From: Otatea glauca | Taxonomy: Eukaryota; Streptophyta; Magnoliopsida; Poales; Poaceae | Assembly: GCA_036346275.1 (NCBI GenBank) | Contig: CM070730.1 | Location: 3,348,309 to 3,412,308 of the forward strand | Reading direction: 5' to 3' | Length of the DNA: 64,000 bases | Part shown: positions 31,954 to 44,011 of the stretch, in pieces | Numbering within the stretch: position 1 is the first letter of the stretch | Layout: every line of letters begins with the position of its first letter | The notes under the pieces: generated by a model | Seen by the model: the letters and a program-made list of their open reading frames with translations, nothing else | Told to the model about the DNA's origin: nothing | Database searches by the model: none | Position numbers and translations under genes: made by a program

Positions 31954-33103
31954 GTGAAATGGTTCAAGAACCTCGAAGTCGGATACGTTCCCAGCAAGGA
32001 CAACTCCGGCGTGGATCTCCTGTCCAAGCTCGGGTCATTTGACGACGAGATCCCGATGGTCGATGAGCCAGAAGACTCGGTGGCCTTCCTCGAGAGCGTT
32101 CCATCATGGATGGACCCGATCATCAAGTTCCTCAGCCTTAGCGAGCTCCCGCCCGACCAGGCTGAGGGCAGCAGGCTCAAGCGTCGTGCGAGCTCGTACG
32201 GGCTCATCGACGGACAACTGTACCGGTGGGGCGCCCTGGGCGTCCTCGCCAAGTGCATCACTCCGGAGGAAGGTAAATACCTACTTAACGACATCCATTC
32301 GGGCCTCGGCGGCCACTCTTCTTTCAGGACCATAGTCGGGAAGGCATTCCGGATGGGCTTCTACTGGCCGACGGCGCTCTAGGATGCTCGGGACATCGTC
32401 CACGCCTGTCGATCTTGCCAGTTCCACGCCCGAAAGGCTCGCCAGCTGGCTTACACCCTCCAGACCATCCCCCTCACCTGGCCGTTCTCAACCTGGGGCC
32501 TTAACATCCGCGGGCCCTTTCCGCGGGCGGTCGAGGTGAAGAAGTTCCTATTTGTCTCCATCGGCACCTTCACGAAATGGGTTGAAGCCCAGCCGGTCTC
32601 GGCCATCACGGCCCAAGCCGCGGTGAGATTTCTCCATTCATTTGTAGTCTCAAGGTATAGGGTCCCTTGCAGGATCATCACTGACAATGGGACGCAGTTC
32701 ACCAGCAAGCTGTTCCAAGAATACTGCGAAGACAGGGGAACCAAGATCTGCTACGCCTCAGTAGGCCACCCTCAGAGCAACGGGGCGATCGAGCGCGCCA
32801 ACGGACAAATCGTCCAAGGTGTCAAGAAGCGAGTCTTCGACGAGCTCGAGCGCCGAGGCCGGGGCTGAGTGGATGAGCTTCCCACCGTCCTCTGGTCCAT
32901 CCGAACCACGCCGAGCTGGGAAACATGGTCCACCCCTTTCGCTCGTCTTTGGTTCCGAAGCCGTCCTACCCCCCGAGGTCACGCTGGGCTCCGCCAAGGT
33001 CCACTCGGTTGACCAAGTCGACCTCGAGCAAGAACGGTCCCTCGACCTCGCCCTGGCGGAGGAAGATGCCATGCTCTGCTGCGGTCGGCACATTACCTGC
33101 TAA
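31954..33103 (+). pseudogene. Gypsy integrase, defective
   Basis: Starts with the end of RNase H (WFKNLEVGYVPSKDNSGVDL). The integrase H2C2 zinc finger (32270-32430) reads IHSGLGGHSSFRTIVGKAF and then HACRSCQFHA. It is cut by TAG at 32380-32382, where relatives have Glu. In the core, FVSIGTFTKW has Gly (32563-32565) instead of the first catalytic Asp. The second Asp (ITDNGTQF, 32683-32685) and the Glu (NGAIERANG, 32791-32793) are kept. A TGA at 32866-32868 replaces the conserved Trp before VDELPTVLW. The C-terminal part runs to about 33103, then shifts frame. Catalytically dead. Confidence 0.85.
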
Positions 33104-34699
33104 CACTTCGCAGGCACGCCTCCCGATCGGTGCGACCCAGAGGGCTCCTTGTTGGGGACTTGGTCCTAAAGTAAATTCAGGAACGGTCCGGCACCAACAA
33201 GTTATCCCCGCTGTGGGAGGGCCCCTATCGCGTCATCTCAGCGAGCCGGATGGGTGCTTACCGACTGGCCATGCCCGACGGTCGAGAGCTCACAAACTTG
33301 TGGAACATTGCCCAGCTCTGAAAGTTCTATGTTTGAACTTTGTCTCTTGTTTTCATGATAAAATGCTTTTACTTTATCATCTATGGTTGCGCCGTTTTTC
33401 TATATATCTCTTTGTGCTCCGAGCGAGTGTGTATCCGAGTTGTGATCCGAGGGTTCACCCCTAGAGGAAGTCGAGCCAGCTGTAAGCCGATTCTCATTGC
33501 GTCACGGCTCCCCTCCATAGCGGGGTTCGGCTTGGCGATCACGCCCGTGAGCCCCTCGACCTCAGGGTGCGATCCGGCCCCCCTCTCCCGTTGTTGCTCG
33601 AGCAAAACCGTGGTCTCGGGGCATGCCTCAGGGGGCCTAATCCGCAGTAAGCCACCTCTCGCAGTAAGCCGACCGTTCCCCCATGGCAGGGCCCGTGCCC
33701 GAGATCGCCATCGGTAAGCGTTTCGAGCCAGGAGGCCGATCCGACCTCTTGTTTACTACAAGCATGTTTTTGTCTTTGTACGTATAAAGCCTTGCTTGCT
33801 CTCCCGCATCCGGGAAGTCGCCATCTCAAGCATGATCCGCGCCCGCGCGCAACCCGGTCGGGCCCGGCATAGGAATCCTTCCTACCTGTACTAACGCCTC
33901 TCTTGCACCCCAGGGGACGCGATGCCGGGTTGCGTTCTCAAGGTCCGTCTTCGGAGCATTAAGTCTGCAAGCAAGCAGCCTTCGCCGCGGTAAGTCGACT
34001 GCTCCCCCGGCGTCGAGCCCCGGGCCAAGGGTTCCGCCTGGTAAGCGATCCACGCTCGGGACCTCGCTTTTTACCCTTTACGCAAAGTTCTCTGTCATTA
34101 AATACCAGCATTTACGTATCCCTGCACCGCGAGCGACGCGAGCACGAGACATGATCTCGGGGATCACCTCCAGGGGGTCGCAATCAGCTATAAGTCGATT
34201 CTCATCGCGTCTCGGCTCCCCCTGTAGCACAGCTTGGACCTGAGATCACGTCAAGAGCTCCCGAACCTCGGGGTGCCCTAAGGTTTCTTTTCGTAGCATC
34301 CATATCTGTGAGTGTTTTCCTTTTTGCACCCCGCGTGCCTTGGTCTCGGGTCGCGGTCTCTGGGTTCACCTCGGGATGTCCCGGTCACAGTAAATTGATC
34401 TTTATCAGGGTAAGCCGACCATCCCCCCGACAAGCCAACTCGGAGGCCGTCCTTTGGGGGCACCCCGAGCCTGATGACAATTCCCGGGCTCAGCGGACAT
34501 GGACTCTAGATTCACCTCCGGGGATGCTTCGGTCGCAGTAAGACGATCTGAATCGCAGAAATTCAGCTATTCCCCCGCCGTAGGCTAGAATCAGAGACTG
34601 CCCTCGGGGAAGCCCCGAACTCGATGCATTCCCGAGTTCGGCTGCCTCGACCCGACGCCCCAAACCTAGGCCAGCCCGGACGCGGGCTCGGCTGTCTCG
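33104..34699 (+). other. Gypsy 3' non-coding region with old dispersed repeats
   Basis: A frame-shifted integrase tail runs to about 33320, then GC-rich non-coding DNA. A motif GTAAGCCGATTCTCAT followed by GCGTC-CGGCTCCCC appears at about 33483 and again, diverged, at about 34192. Variants of GTAAGCCGACC, NTTCCCCC and CGGG-rich words recur through the region, suggesting an older tandem array. Confidence 0.5.
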
Positions 34700-35345
34700 G
34701 CCTAACACCGAGCCTGACATACTCTCGGGCTCGGAGGTCGTGGATTTCTAAAAAATATCCTTCGGGTTGCTCTATTCCCCCGTCGAGTGATTCTAATGGG
34801 AGGCCTCCTCGCAGAGGAAGCCCCCGAGTTCGGCCTTACACCGAGCCTGACGTACTCCCGGGCTCGGAGGTCGCGGATTTTTAAAAAATATCCTCCGGGG
34901 TTCCTCTATTCCCCCGTCGAGTGATTCTAATGTGAGGCCTCCCCGCAGAGGGAGCCCCCGAGTTCGGCCTAACACCGAGCCTGACGTACTCCCGGGCTCG
35001 GAGGTCGCGGATTTCTAAAAAATATCCTCCGGGGTTGCTCTATTCCCCCGTCGAGTGATTCTAATGGGAGGCCTCCCCGCAGAGGGAGCCCCCGAGTTCG
35101 GCCTAACACCGAGCCTGACGTACTCCTGGGCTCGGAGGTCGCAGGTTTCTAAAAAATATCCTCCAGGGTTGCTCTATCCCCCCGTCGAGTGATTCTAATG
35201 GGAGGCCTCCCGCAGAGGGGGCCCCCGAGCTCGGCCTTGCATCAAGCCCGATGTATTCCTGGGCTCGGAGGTCGCGGATTTCTAAAGAAAATCCGCCAGG
35301 GTTGATCTATTTCCCCCGTCAAGTGATTTGGATAATCGATTCCCC
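34700..35345 (+). repeat. 133-bp tandem repeats in the gypsy 3' region
   Basis: About five units. The landmark GTCGAGTGATTCTAATG recurs near 34783, 34916, 35050 and 35183, with a diverged form near 35317, giving a period of 133-134 bp. Each unit also has CTCGGAGGTCGCGGATTTCT, AAAAAATATCC, CCCCGAGTTCGGCC and ACCGAGCCTGACGTACTC. Tandem repeats between pol and the 3' LTR are common in Tat-lineage gypsy elements. Confidence 0.85.
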
Positions 35346-35404
35346 CGTCGAGTAAATTTCACGGCAAGTTCCTCCAAGGATGTTATGATCACAGGCTTGG
35401 TCAT

Positions 35405-37952
35405 TGAAAGGACAGGGGATGTCGCCTAGAGGGGGGGTGAATAGGCGGATTAAAAACTTTATAGCTAAAATGCAGCGGAATAAAATATGCAGCTAAATAA
35501 AATCTCCCGAGTTTCCCGAACAATCCGGAGTGTCCGGATATTCAATCCGGATACTCGGATAGTCCGGATCGTCGGGTTATGCAATCCGGATACTCGGATA
35601 GTCCGATCCCGAGGGTCCTAATCCGAGTGTCCGGGTATTCAATCGGATACTCGGATTATCCGGATCGTCGGGTTCGTGGATTCGGATACTCGGATTGAGG
35701 ATCTCAAGAGAGATTTTAAATCCTGCAATTTTTCAACAATCTACTTGAACACAAAAGATCTTAATGATGTCAGTACACGAGGGTATAGAAGATCCGAGCC
35801 AAACACAACAAAAAGTAGATCGGGCAATTTCAAGATTCAAAATCAAATGCTAAAGCAAGAGAAAGAAGCAAACTTGGAGACGATGATTTTTCACCAAGTT
35901 CGGATCCTTGAGGGATCCTACGTCTCCGTTGAGGCGGCTCGGTCACACTTGAGCCGGGGTCTCTTTCAACCCTCTTCCTCCCGGTGTTGCACAAATGCAC
36001 TCGCCGGTCTTCACTCCTTTGATTCCTTCCCTTACGGAGGCGGAACCGGCCTTCACAAACTTCCCACGGCCTACCACACAAAGCTCCGGTGGCTCGAGGC
36101 GACCTCCTAGCCGCCTAGGAGTCCTCAACCTCCAAGAGTAACAAATGCTCACGAAGAACAAGCTTGGAGATGAAATCAAGTGCTCAATCAACTCAAATCT
36201 CACTCAACAAACTCTTCCCAACCCTTCTCACAAGGGATCACTTAGATCTAAGGGTAAAAGCTCCCTCAAAGCCCCCACACAGCCCCTCAAAATCCACTCC
36301 AAAAGCCTCTTCAAAAGAGGAGGAAGGGCTATAAATAGACCTCCCAAAACTAGCCGTTGGGGCAGATCGCTGACAATCCGGAGACTCGGATTTCAATCCG
36401 GATACTCGGATTGGAGAAAGGCTAACAGAGAGACTCAACCCGAGAGTCGGATAAATATCCGGATACTCCGGATATCCGGATAGTCCGGACTAACTCCGGA
36501 TAGTCCGAATAGACTGAGCGGCTCGACTAAAACGAGCATAACTTTTCACTCCGGACTCGATTTCAGAGATTTTGGACTCTCCCAAAGCTAAGAACGAGGG
36601 CTACACAAATAACAAGGTCTCACTACCCAAAACTCAAAGGATAACCACAGATTTCACAAAGAAATCAAGAGAGACCTACAACCCTCACTTTTAAGCATTA
36701 CCAACACCACTCTCTTTCTAAGATTCACAAGGATGGATCACTTGAGCACTTGACACATCTAAAAGTCATTCGACATCGCATCCCTCTTAATAGTACGGCA
36801 ATCCTTAGACTCAAATTAAATCAAAGATAATATAAGTCTAGAACTAGTCACTTGCCGTCTTCTTTCTTGATGTCGATGCATGAAGACCTTCACCATATAA
36901 TTGATGACATCTTCGCCTTGTCCAACTCGACTCGATTCACCTCATGAGACTCTCGTCCTATCAACCTTGACTTGATCATCCTCTCTGACGATCTCCACGC
37001 CAAGTTGCTCTTGACTTAGTCCTCAGCTCTTGGTGACACCGCCGTCTTGTTGACCTCGGCTTAATGATCATCCTCCAAGATACCTTGGTCATCATACACA
37101 TACGAGACCTAATTCTTTCCAAACTACTCATGAAAGACATTAGTCCCAAAAGCTCAATAGATATGAATAGGTTGATATTTGGGAGCAGTTGATTTCAACA
37201 AGTGTTTCATATAAAGAAGCACAACACAAAATAGAAACACTTGACATAAGAAATGTTCTCTACTAAGTACATCATGGTGAATATGTAATTGATCTATATG
37301 CACTAGAGAGATATATAATTGCCAATATGATGAATCAATTAAATCATGGCAAGGATCACAGACTTTACTTAAATGAAGCACATGATAGAATATACACGAA
37401 TTGTACATGTGCAAATAATATTTGGAGTAAGAGTAAATATGTGATCCAACACTAGATAAACTTCACTAAGAGAATTGCATGAGAAGATATACAAATAAAA
37501 CATGCATGCACCAAGTCAATCTATAGCAATATGAAGTTTAACTCTAGTTAATACATGCATACCATAATGAACTCAAATGAATATATATGCACAAATAAAT
37601 ATGACATGAACCAATGTGCATATATAAAATCAACATGCTACTTGGAGTTCACTATGCATTTGCACGAAAGGAATGCAATAACAAATATAGAATAGATACC
37701 AAAATTGCATACCTTATCTTTGCTTAACCTTCCTATTTGATTTTCCTCTAAATAGATGAGACTGATACTCAACTAGGCAATAACAAGTTAGTCTCATAGC
37801 AATATAATCATATTAGAGGTTTGTCATTTGCTAAGCACTAAGTTAAGCATTTACTTAATTTACATAGATTGTCATTATGAGTGTTTGTCATTAATCACCA
37901 AAATAACATTCATTAATCACCAAAATAACATAAGTGCCTAGATGCACTTTCA
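35405..37952 (-). repeat. Copia LTR A (2,548 bp)
   Basis: On the minus strand it starts TGAAAGTGCATCTAGG right after a polypurine tract and ends TGTCCTTTCA. The short terminal inverted repeat is TGAAAG / CTTTCA. Near 36330 it has GGCTATAAATAGACC, a TATA-type word that works in either reading direction. Dense TCCGGA palindromes occupy about 35525-35700 and 36370-36510. Several TCCGGA words in this copy have lost a C (CTCGGA), unlike LTR B. Confidence 0.85.
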
Positions 37953-40900
37953 ATCTCCCCCTTTTTGGTGATTTATGACAAACCTATTATCAATTTCACC
38001 AAATGACAATATTAAGATATTTTAACATTAAAACAAGCATAAAGATACAATAAGAGATCATACTTACAAATCATCCTTTTGTCAATCGATTAGGGACAAT
38101 TGATAAATCCATAAATTCTCCCCTTTGTCATTAATCCCAAAAGGTGCTTAAAAGATTCTTATTGTTTATTCAATAAAATCTGTTCTCCCCTTGATTGCAC
38201 ACTCAATAAAAGATTAGGAGAAAATAAAATAAAGATAAGGAGCTAGTAATATGACAATAATATTAAGCTCCCCCTAAATCTAGGCAAGATATGATACCAA
38301 TTATTTCCAAGATTTAGGTAATAGATTTTTCTAATTATACCAAATTAAAGAAGTCATGATTCTTAGGATATAAGTGATGCTTAAACATGACACACGAATA
38401 TGATTTCACATATTCTTTAAACATCAAGATCATATAGCAAATTTATATAATTTAAGCACATGCTCATGATCAAATCAAATTCTAACAATCAAGATCATAT
38501 AAAGAAGATTACACAAGTAGGAATTGCTTATATGATCACAAGATGTATACAAGATCATGAATCAAGGTTGTATAATTAAGATGCACTTTCATGATCAAGA
38601 ATTATAAACTTATCAAGGGCATACCTCTTTGCAATGTGTCACCCATATGTACCTTTTAGTTCTTGATAATGCCGAATGCAAGTTAGATGACACTTCAAGA
38701 CAATTTAGGATTAGAGGATACCTCTTGAAAGATACCAATTAATCATATCAATTGAAAAATACACCACCATTTAGAATAACACATTTAGCATAATGGTGTG
38801 CACAGACATTATTGAATATGGTCAGAAAAGAAACACGTCCCTTTGTCGATTCTTGTCCACCGCATGTTCGAATTGGTCATGATCACCGCGCCCGGTCTTA
38901 GATCCCTCGTACTATGGAGCTCCTCTCCATTTCCTTCATCCCACCGTCGAAGATGACCCCTTTTCCAATACCTTGAACATCAATAGACAAGCACACGATT
39001 TCCGGGAACAAATATCTTTTAATTTGACCCAAGTTAGTTTGATAATGTCTAAGTACAACATGCATGATATATATGATATACAAGACAATACTCTTTGCAT
39101 GCAATTTAAGACAATTCAAGATATCAATTAAAGATTTTATTACATCACTTTATAATGAAAATATTTGAAACTCATTCAAATTTAATCTTGACACCCACTT
39201 GTAAGAGAGACAATGAGTAAAACACATTCAAACTCACTCTTGAGCTTACAAGGAAATTTTCTTTTCATAATAAACTCGAAGTTATGTAAGAGAGAAAACA
39301 TTTTGAGGCTAAGTTACAATTAAATCCAATTTCCAAAATAACTTAGCCAAAATATGCACTTTCATTGGAATGAAAACTTAAATAGATATGCTCCACTTAG
39401 AAGCTTGGAGCAATGAATAAGTTCACTAAGTTTTCATCTTGAAAGGCTTGCCAAGATGCCAATTTAAAACTCTTAAAATCTCAAAGAGATGCAAATAGCA
39501 GCACAAAGTCGATTATAACTTTTAAACTATTGCTCAAATACAAAAATCATCAACGCGGAACAGATCCGACTCGAAATCCTCTTCGAGGGCTATGAAGACT
39601 GAATATTGATTTGAGCAAAGGAGAAACCCCAAAAATAGGATGAACAAGATATTGCAAGAAAGTATAGATAGCAATTTCAGAATTTGGGCCGAGCTGTACA
39701 ACCCGGATACTCCGGTGTTTTTGATCCGGAGTGTCCGGATAATCCGGATACTCCGGATATATTACCCGGATACTCCGGGTTGTTCAGCTTCATCCCTAAA
39801 ACTGAACATTTTGAATTTGGATCAAATCTTGATCAAATGAAGTCCAATAGCCATAAGATTTTGCAGAAATGATCCATGAACATCCAAGAGACTTCTCCAA
39901 AAAGAATTTCTCAAATATCACCCTCCAATCAAAAATTAGATCAAAATGGGCATTGGAGGTTTAGTTTTGACACTAAGTCAAATAAAGTCAACAATCTTGC
40001 AAATGAGTTCAAATAAATTTGAGAATTTTCAGATATGAACTCCATATGTGATAGAAGGTTTTCTAACAAAGATTTTCAATAAATAAATTTTACTTTGAGA
40101 AATGTGGTGAAATTTGCATTTGAAACACATAAAAGATTAAGATTTTCACCAAATCCTCAAAATGGAACCAAATGAGTTTTGAATGGTAATATGCACTTAT
40201 ATGGCTTCATATGATTTAGAGAGATGTTTATAAGCCTATTTGCATAATCAAATCCATTCAAATCGTAAAATCCAACTTAATGCAAGAGTATGCCAAATAA
40301 GATCGAAAGAGAGAAAAAGGCATAACTATTTCAAATTAAGTTGAAATTATTTGAAATTAGGCATAAACATTATTTAGACTCCCAAGAAACTTTTCCAACA
40401 AGAATTTTCCAAAAAGGAGTCTCCAATCAAAAGATATGCCAAATTTTGCTTTGTAGGCTTGAAAAGAAATTGAATTTTCACCAAATGCTCAAAATGCATT
40501 CGGATTGAAATTTATGGAGATTTGAACTTTCATAGCTTTGTATGAGTAAGAAATACTGTTTCAATCCAAGATATGCAAATAAATCCAATTCAAATAGCGA
40601 AATCCACAAAATGCAACAACGGGTCATTTTGGGTCAATTGGATGATTTTGGCCAAACTCAAATGGCTATAACTTTTGAACGGTTGGTCGTTTGGAAAAAC
40701 TTTGAACTAAAGAAATGCTTAAAATGACCAACCCTATGAGTTTTGTATTGACCACTTTTTCAAACTCCAAATAGATTTTGCTTTAGAAAAATTTGAAGTT
40801 AAATGCAAAAGCAAGATCACAAAGATCTTTTAAGCCAAAGTTTGACTTTTAGCTTCTAGCCAAGGGTTAGATACTTGAAAACATTTGAAATGCATTTGAA

Positions 40901-42190
40901 AACATTTTAGAAGACTATTTTCATAAGATTTTGCATTTCAAACAAATATTTTGCTTTTAACCCTTTTGAAGCAAGTTAAATAGGAAATAGTTTTTTAAAA
41001 AAAACCCTTAAAATACAACTCAATTTGGATTTCATGCAATTTCAATTTCCATGGCTTAGAATTGATTATCAAGATGGTTTCTAGCCAACATTTATAATGA
41101 AATCTAACTTGAATGCTAAGATTTGAGCAATATGCTTAAATAAGCTATTTTAGTTCAAATCAAAAACTTTTCGGGCTAAAATTGATTTCAATGTAGAATT
41201 TTCATTTTGAAAGCTTGTAAAACATTTGAAATACATATTAGAATACTTTTACAAAGCTTTTCACAATTTTGGGCCTTTTAAACATAAGATTTGACTTTTG
41301 ACCAAAATGGTCCTTTTGAAATAGCTATTTGTAAAACAAAGCCAAATATTTCAACACAAGATTCAAATGAATAATAAGATGAGATATTGAGATTTGAATT
41401 TTGTGTATGAGTCTTAAATATCATTTTGAACTGAGATACTACACAAGATCTAGTCCAAATGAAGAAACTCACAAAGTGCAATAGTATGACCATTTTGGGT
41501 CAAGTATAGTTTTTGGGCGAGTTTCAAAATCAAATAACTTTTGATTAGTTGGTCTTTTGAAAATCATTTGAACACGAAAGTTGTTAAGAATGACCAACAC
41601 TAGCTTTTTCCTTTTGGAATTATTTTCAAAATCCTTTTACATTTAATTCTATGAAAATTATAAGTTTAAATCCAAAACAAGATACTAGAAACTTGATTTT
41701 GGGCATGAAACTCATTTTCTTTGTAAAATAGATTTTTGAAGCCAAAACCCTTTGAAAAACGTTTCAAATACATTTGTATACATTTTGCAATTAGTTTTTC
41801 ACAAGAATACTAATAGTATACAAAATTTTGACTTTTGGCTAAATGGCTTGATTTTGAAAATATATATTTGCACTTATATAAATATGGGCACATGTAGGGA
41901 TGTAATATACATGGTTATGATTTAGCACTCCCCCTTAATGTGCCACTATCCCAAACTTACTCAAGATTGCAATTAGAACAACTAATAAGCATGAGCAAGA
42001 ATCATAAGCAAGCAATTTAAATTGATTTTCATGAAAAATGCAATATAACCTACACAAGGCTATAAGCTATAAGAATCAATTTAAATACTTGTTACCCGAG
42101 ATGGCATTGGTTTATGATTGAAGTGAATGTCTTCAAGCTTGGCTTCTTTTGCACATGATGGAATCATTCTCTTGATAAGCCAAAACTTCC
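37953..42190 (-). other. Copia internal 1: long non-coding region with several polypurine tracts
   Basis: About 4.2 kb of AT-rich DNA stands where pol would be expected. Pyrimidine words on the + strand (polypurine on the element's strand) occur at 37954-37966 (beside the LTR), near 38117, 38192 and 38270, and at 41930-41937 just past gag. The remainder has short AT-rich frames without homology. A TCCGGA cluster lies at 39700-39780. Confidence 0.75.
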
Positions 42191-42218
42191 AATGCATCTC
42201 CAAGCACCTACAATTCTT

Positions 42219-43954
42219 TTAGGCGCTTTTTGGTACCCAATTTTTGTTGGGTCCAACAATGTTAGTCACAATAGATTTTGGAACCCAAATGGTCCTGATT
42301 TGGATATTATTGAATTGACTAACATAATTAGAAATAGGTTTGCAATAATTATTTCTCCTAGGCAAATGATTGGCATTTTTATGAGAAGGCTTAGGAGGGC
42401 AATGATATTTTGCAAAACCATTTCTAGTTTGATCTCTTCTAAGCATATGATAATTGAAATTATGCATTGGCTTAGAGGATCTAGCAAATCTAGCAAATGG
42501 TTTGCTATTGTTATTTTTCCTAAGCACATGATCAACATGATTTTTCTTTGTCTTAGGAAGTCTAGCATTTTGAGCAAACACATTTCTAGATTCATTTCTC
42601 CTAAGCAATTGAATATCATAATTTTGCAAATACTTGGGAGAATCGACAAACTTGGCAAACACATTGCCATTTTTGTCCTTCCTAAGCAAATAATGATCAT
42701 TGACAATAATAGGCTTAGGAGTAATACCTTTGGGACAATCCTTACCGATGTGTCCCTTTCTTCGACAATTGTAGCAAGTAGGCTTTGAGCGTCTCTTCTT
42801 CTTCTTGACTTGATCTTTGTCGGTTTGCCTCATTGTTGATGATTGTGGCTTGATCTCCACTTTATTAGGGCACACGGAGGCGAAGTGTCCCTTCTTGTTG
42901 CAAGCAAAGCACTTGATGATCTTCGAATGTCTTTCGTTGTGCCTTGTCTTGTTAGTTTCCTCTTGGAGATGTAGCCGAGTCCTCGCTATCTTGAGGTGCC
43001 CTTGGCTTGCTCAAGATCTCGTCGAGAACGGCTTTTCCCTTGATGCACTTCTTCAAGTCATTTTCTAATCTAATGACTTTGGCCTTGAGCTCATTGTTTT
43101 CCTCTACAAGATTAGTCTCAATATGCATAGAGGAAGTGGAAACATTTGAATTTGAGCAACAAGTTAAATCATTACTAGAGGTGGGCATATTAATTTTAGA
43201 TGAAATGCTAGAATTAGAAACTAAGCATGGCATATCATCAATTAAATCACATGTAATTCCTATGTCCACCTTAGGCTTATGAATTTCTTTGGAAAGGAGG
43301 ATTCATGATTTTCTTGAAGCATGTTATAATCATTTTGAAGTGATTCATGTTCAAGCTTCAAAATTTTATATTTCTTTTTCTCCTTTCCAAGACATTTATT
43401 GAGCTCCTCTAGCAAATTCATAAGTTCATCATAAGTGAGCTCATCATCATCATCGTCACTTACCTCATTCTTACCTTTCGCCATGAAGCAACGGATTTGT
43501 GATGGAAGAGCATCTTCATCGTCACTTGAGGCGGAGGTTGAGGTTGATGAAGATGTCGGTTCTTCATCACTTGAGCTTGAGGTGGAGCTTGATGTTTCAT
43601 CTCCCGACATCTCTTCCTTAGTGCAATCCTCGATAGAAGTGGATGATTCAAATAGTTCATGAAGCTTTATCCACATTTCATGAGCGCTCTTGAGATTGCA
43701 TATTCTATCAAAAATTTCATCGCTCACAACACAAAATAAAACATTAGTAGCTTGAGCGTCGAGATGTAGGCATTTCTCTCTCCTTCAGCTTGGAGCAACT
43801 TCATTCAATGGAGAGGAAAAGCCGACATCTACGATCCACCATATTTGGGGCTCCTGGATTTAAAATGAGAAGTCATAATTAATTTCCATGAAGCATAATT
43901 TGTGCCATCTAACACAAGTGGTTCATGAGAGTGCACTAATCCTCTAGTCGACAT
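42219..43954 (-). pseudogene. gag: Copia gag, copy 1 (frameshifted)
   Basis: The start (43954) encodes MSTRGLVHSHEPLVLDGTNY, the UBN2/DUF4219-type gag opening. SAHEMWIKLHELFESS and an acidic Ser-rich linker follow, then a helical region (LTYDELMNLLEELNKCLGKE) and two CCHC knuckles: one (CxxCxxxxHxxxxC type) near 42900 and CYNCRRKGHIGKDC near 42770. Copy 1 is disrupted near 43800, 43300 and 42900 by single-base indels. The protein ends IWVPKSIVTNIVGPNKNWVP then KSA and a stop. In full elements the WVPK motif leads straight into protease, so this gene ends exactly at the gag-pol border. Confidence 0.85.
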
Positions 43955-43997
43955 CCTTTACTCTCTAGATGGTTAAGTCTAATAAAGGAGAGACCTT

Positions 43998-44009
43998 GCT
44001 CTGATACCA
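43998..44009 (-). other. Copia primer-binding site, copy 1
   Basis: Minus strand TGGTATCAGAGC, complementary to the 3' end of initiator tRNA-Met, two bases from LTR B. This is the standard plant copia primer site. Confidence 0.9.
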
Positions 44010-44011
44010 AT

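Larger units (their letters stand above)
27247..35404 (+). mobile_element. Ty3-gypsy (Tat lineage) element, left part
   Basis: Order on the + strand: 5' LTR 27247-28121, primer-binding site, ORF with coiled coil, gag, zinc finger, protease, broken RT, integrase, then a 2-kb non-coding region ending in 133-bp tandem repeats. It is inserted into the MULE frame after GTATC (27242-27246). The coding part has several frameshifts, stops and an RNase H deletion, so it is defective. It stops where the copia array starts and its own 3' LTR is not in the window. Tat lineage is inferred from the pol residues, the 3' tandem repeats and the related antisense gene on the far side. Confidence 0.85.

Noticed and set aside
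34700..35345. CRISPR-like regular repeats
   Set aside because: Contiguous 133-bp tandem units without unique spacers, in a eukaryotic retrotransposon.
37154..37414. 86-codon minus-strand frame repeated in all three LTRs (also 45781-46041, 54395-54655)
   Set aside because: Lies within the LTR, lacks similarity to known proteins, and its conservation is explained by copy identity.
42192..42788. Plus-strand frame opposite the copia gag (also 50816-51395)
   Set aside because: Shadow of the gag gene; the minus strand holds the zinc knuckles and gag motifs.
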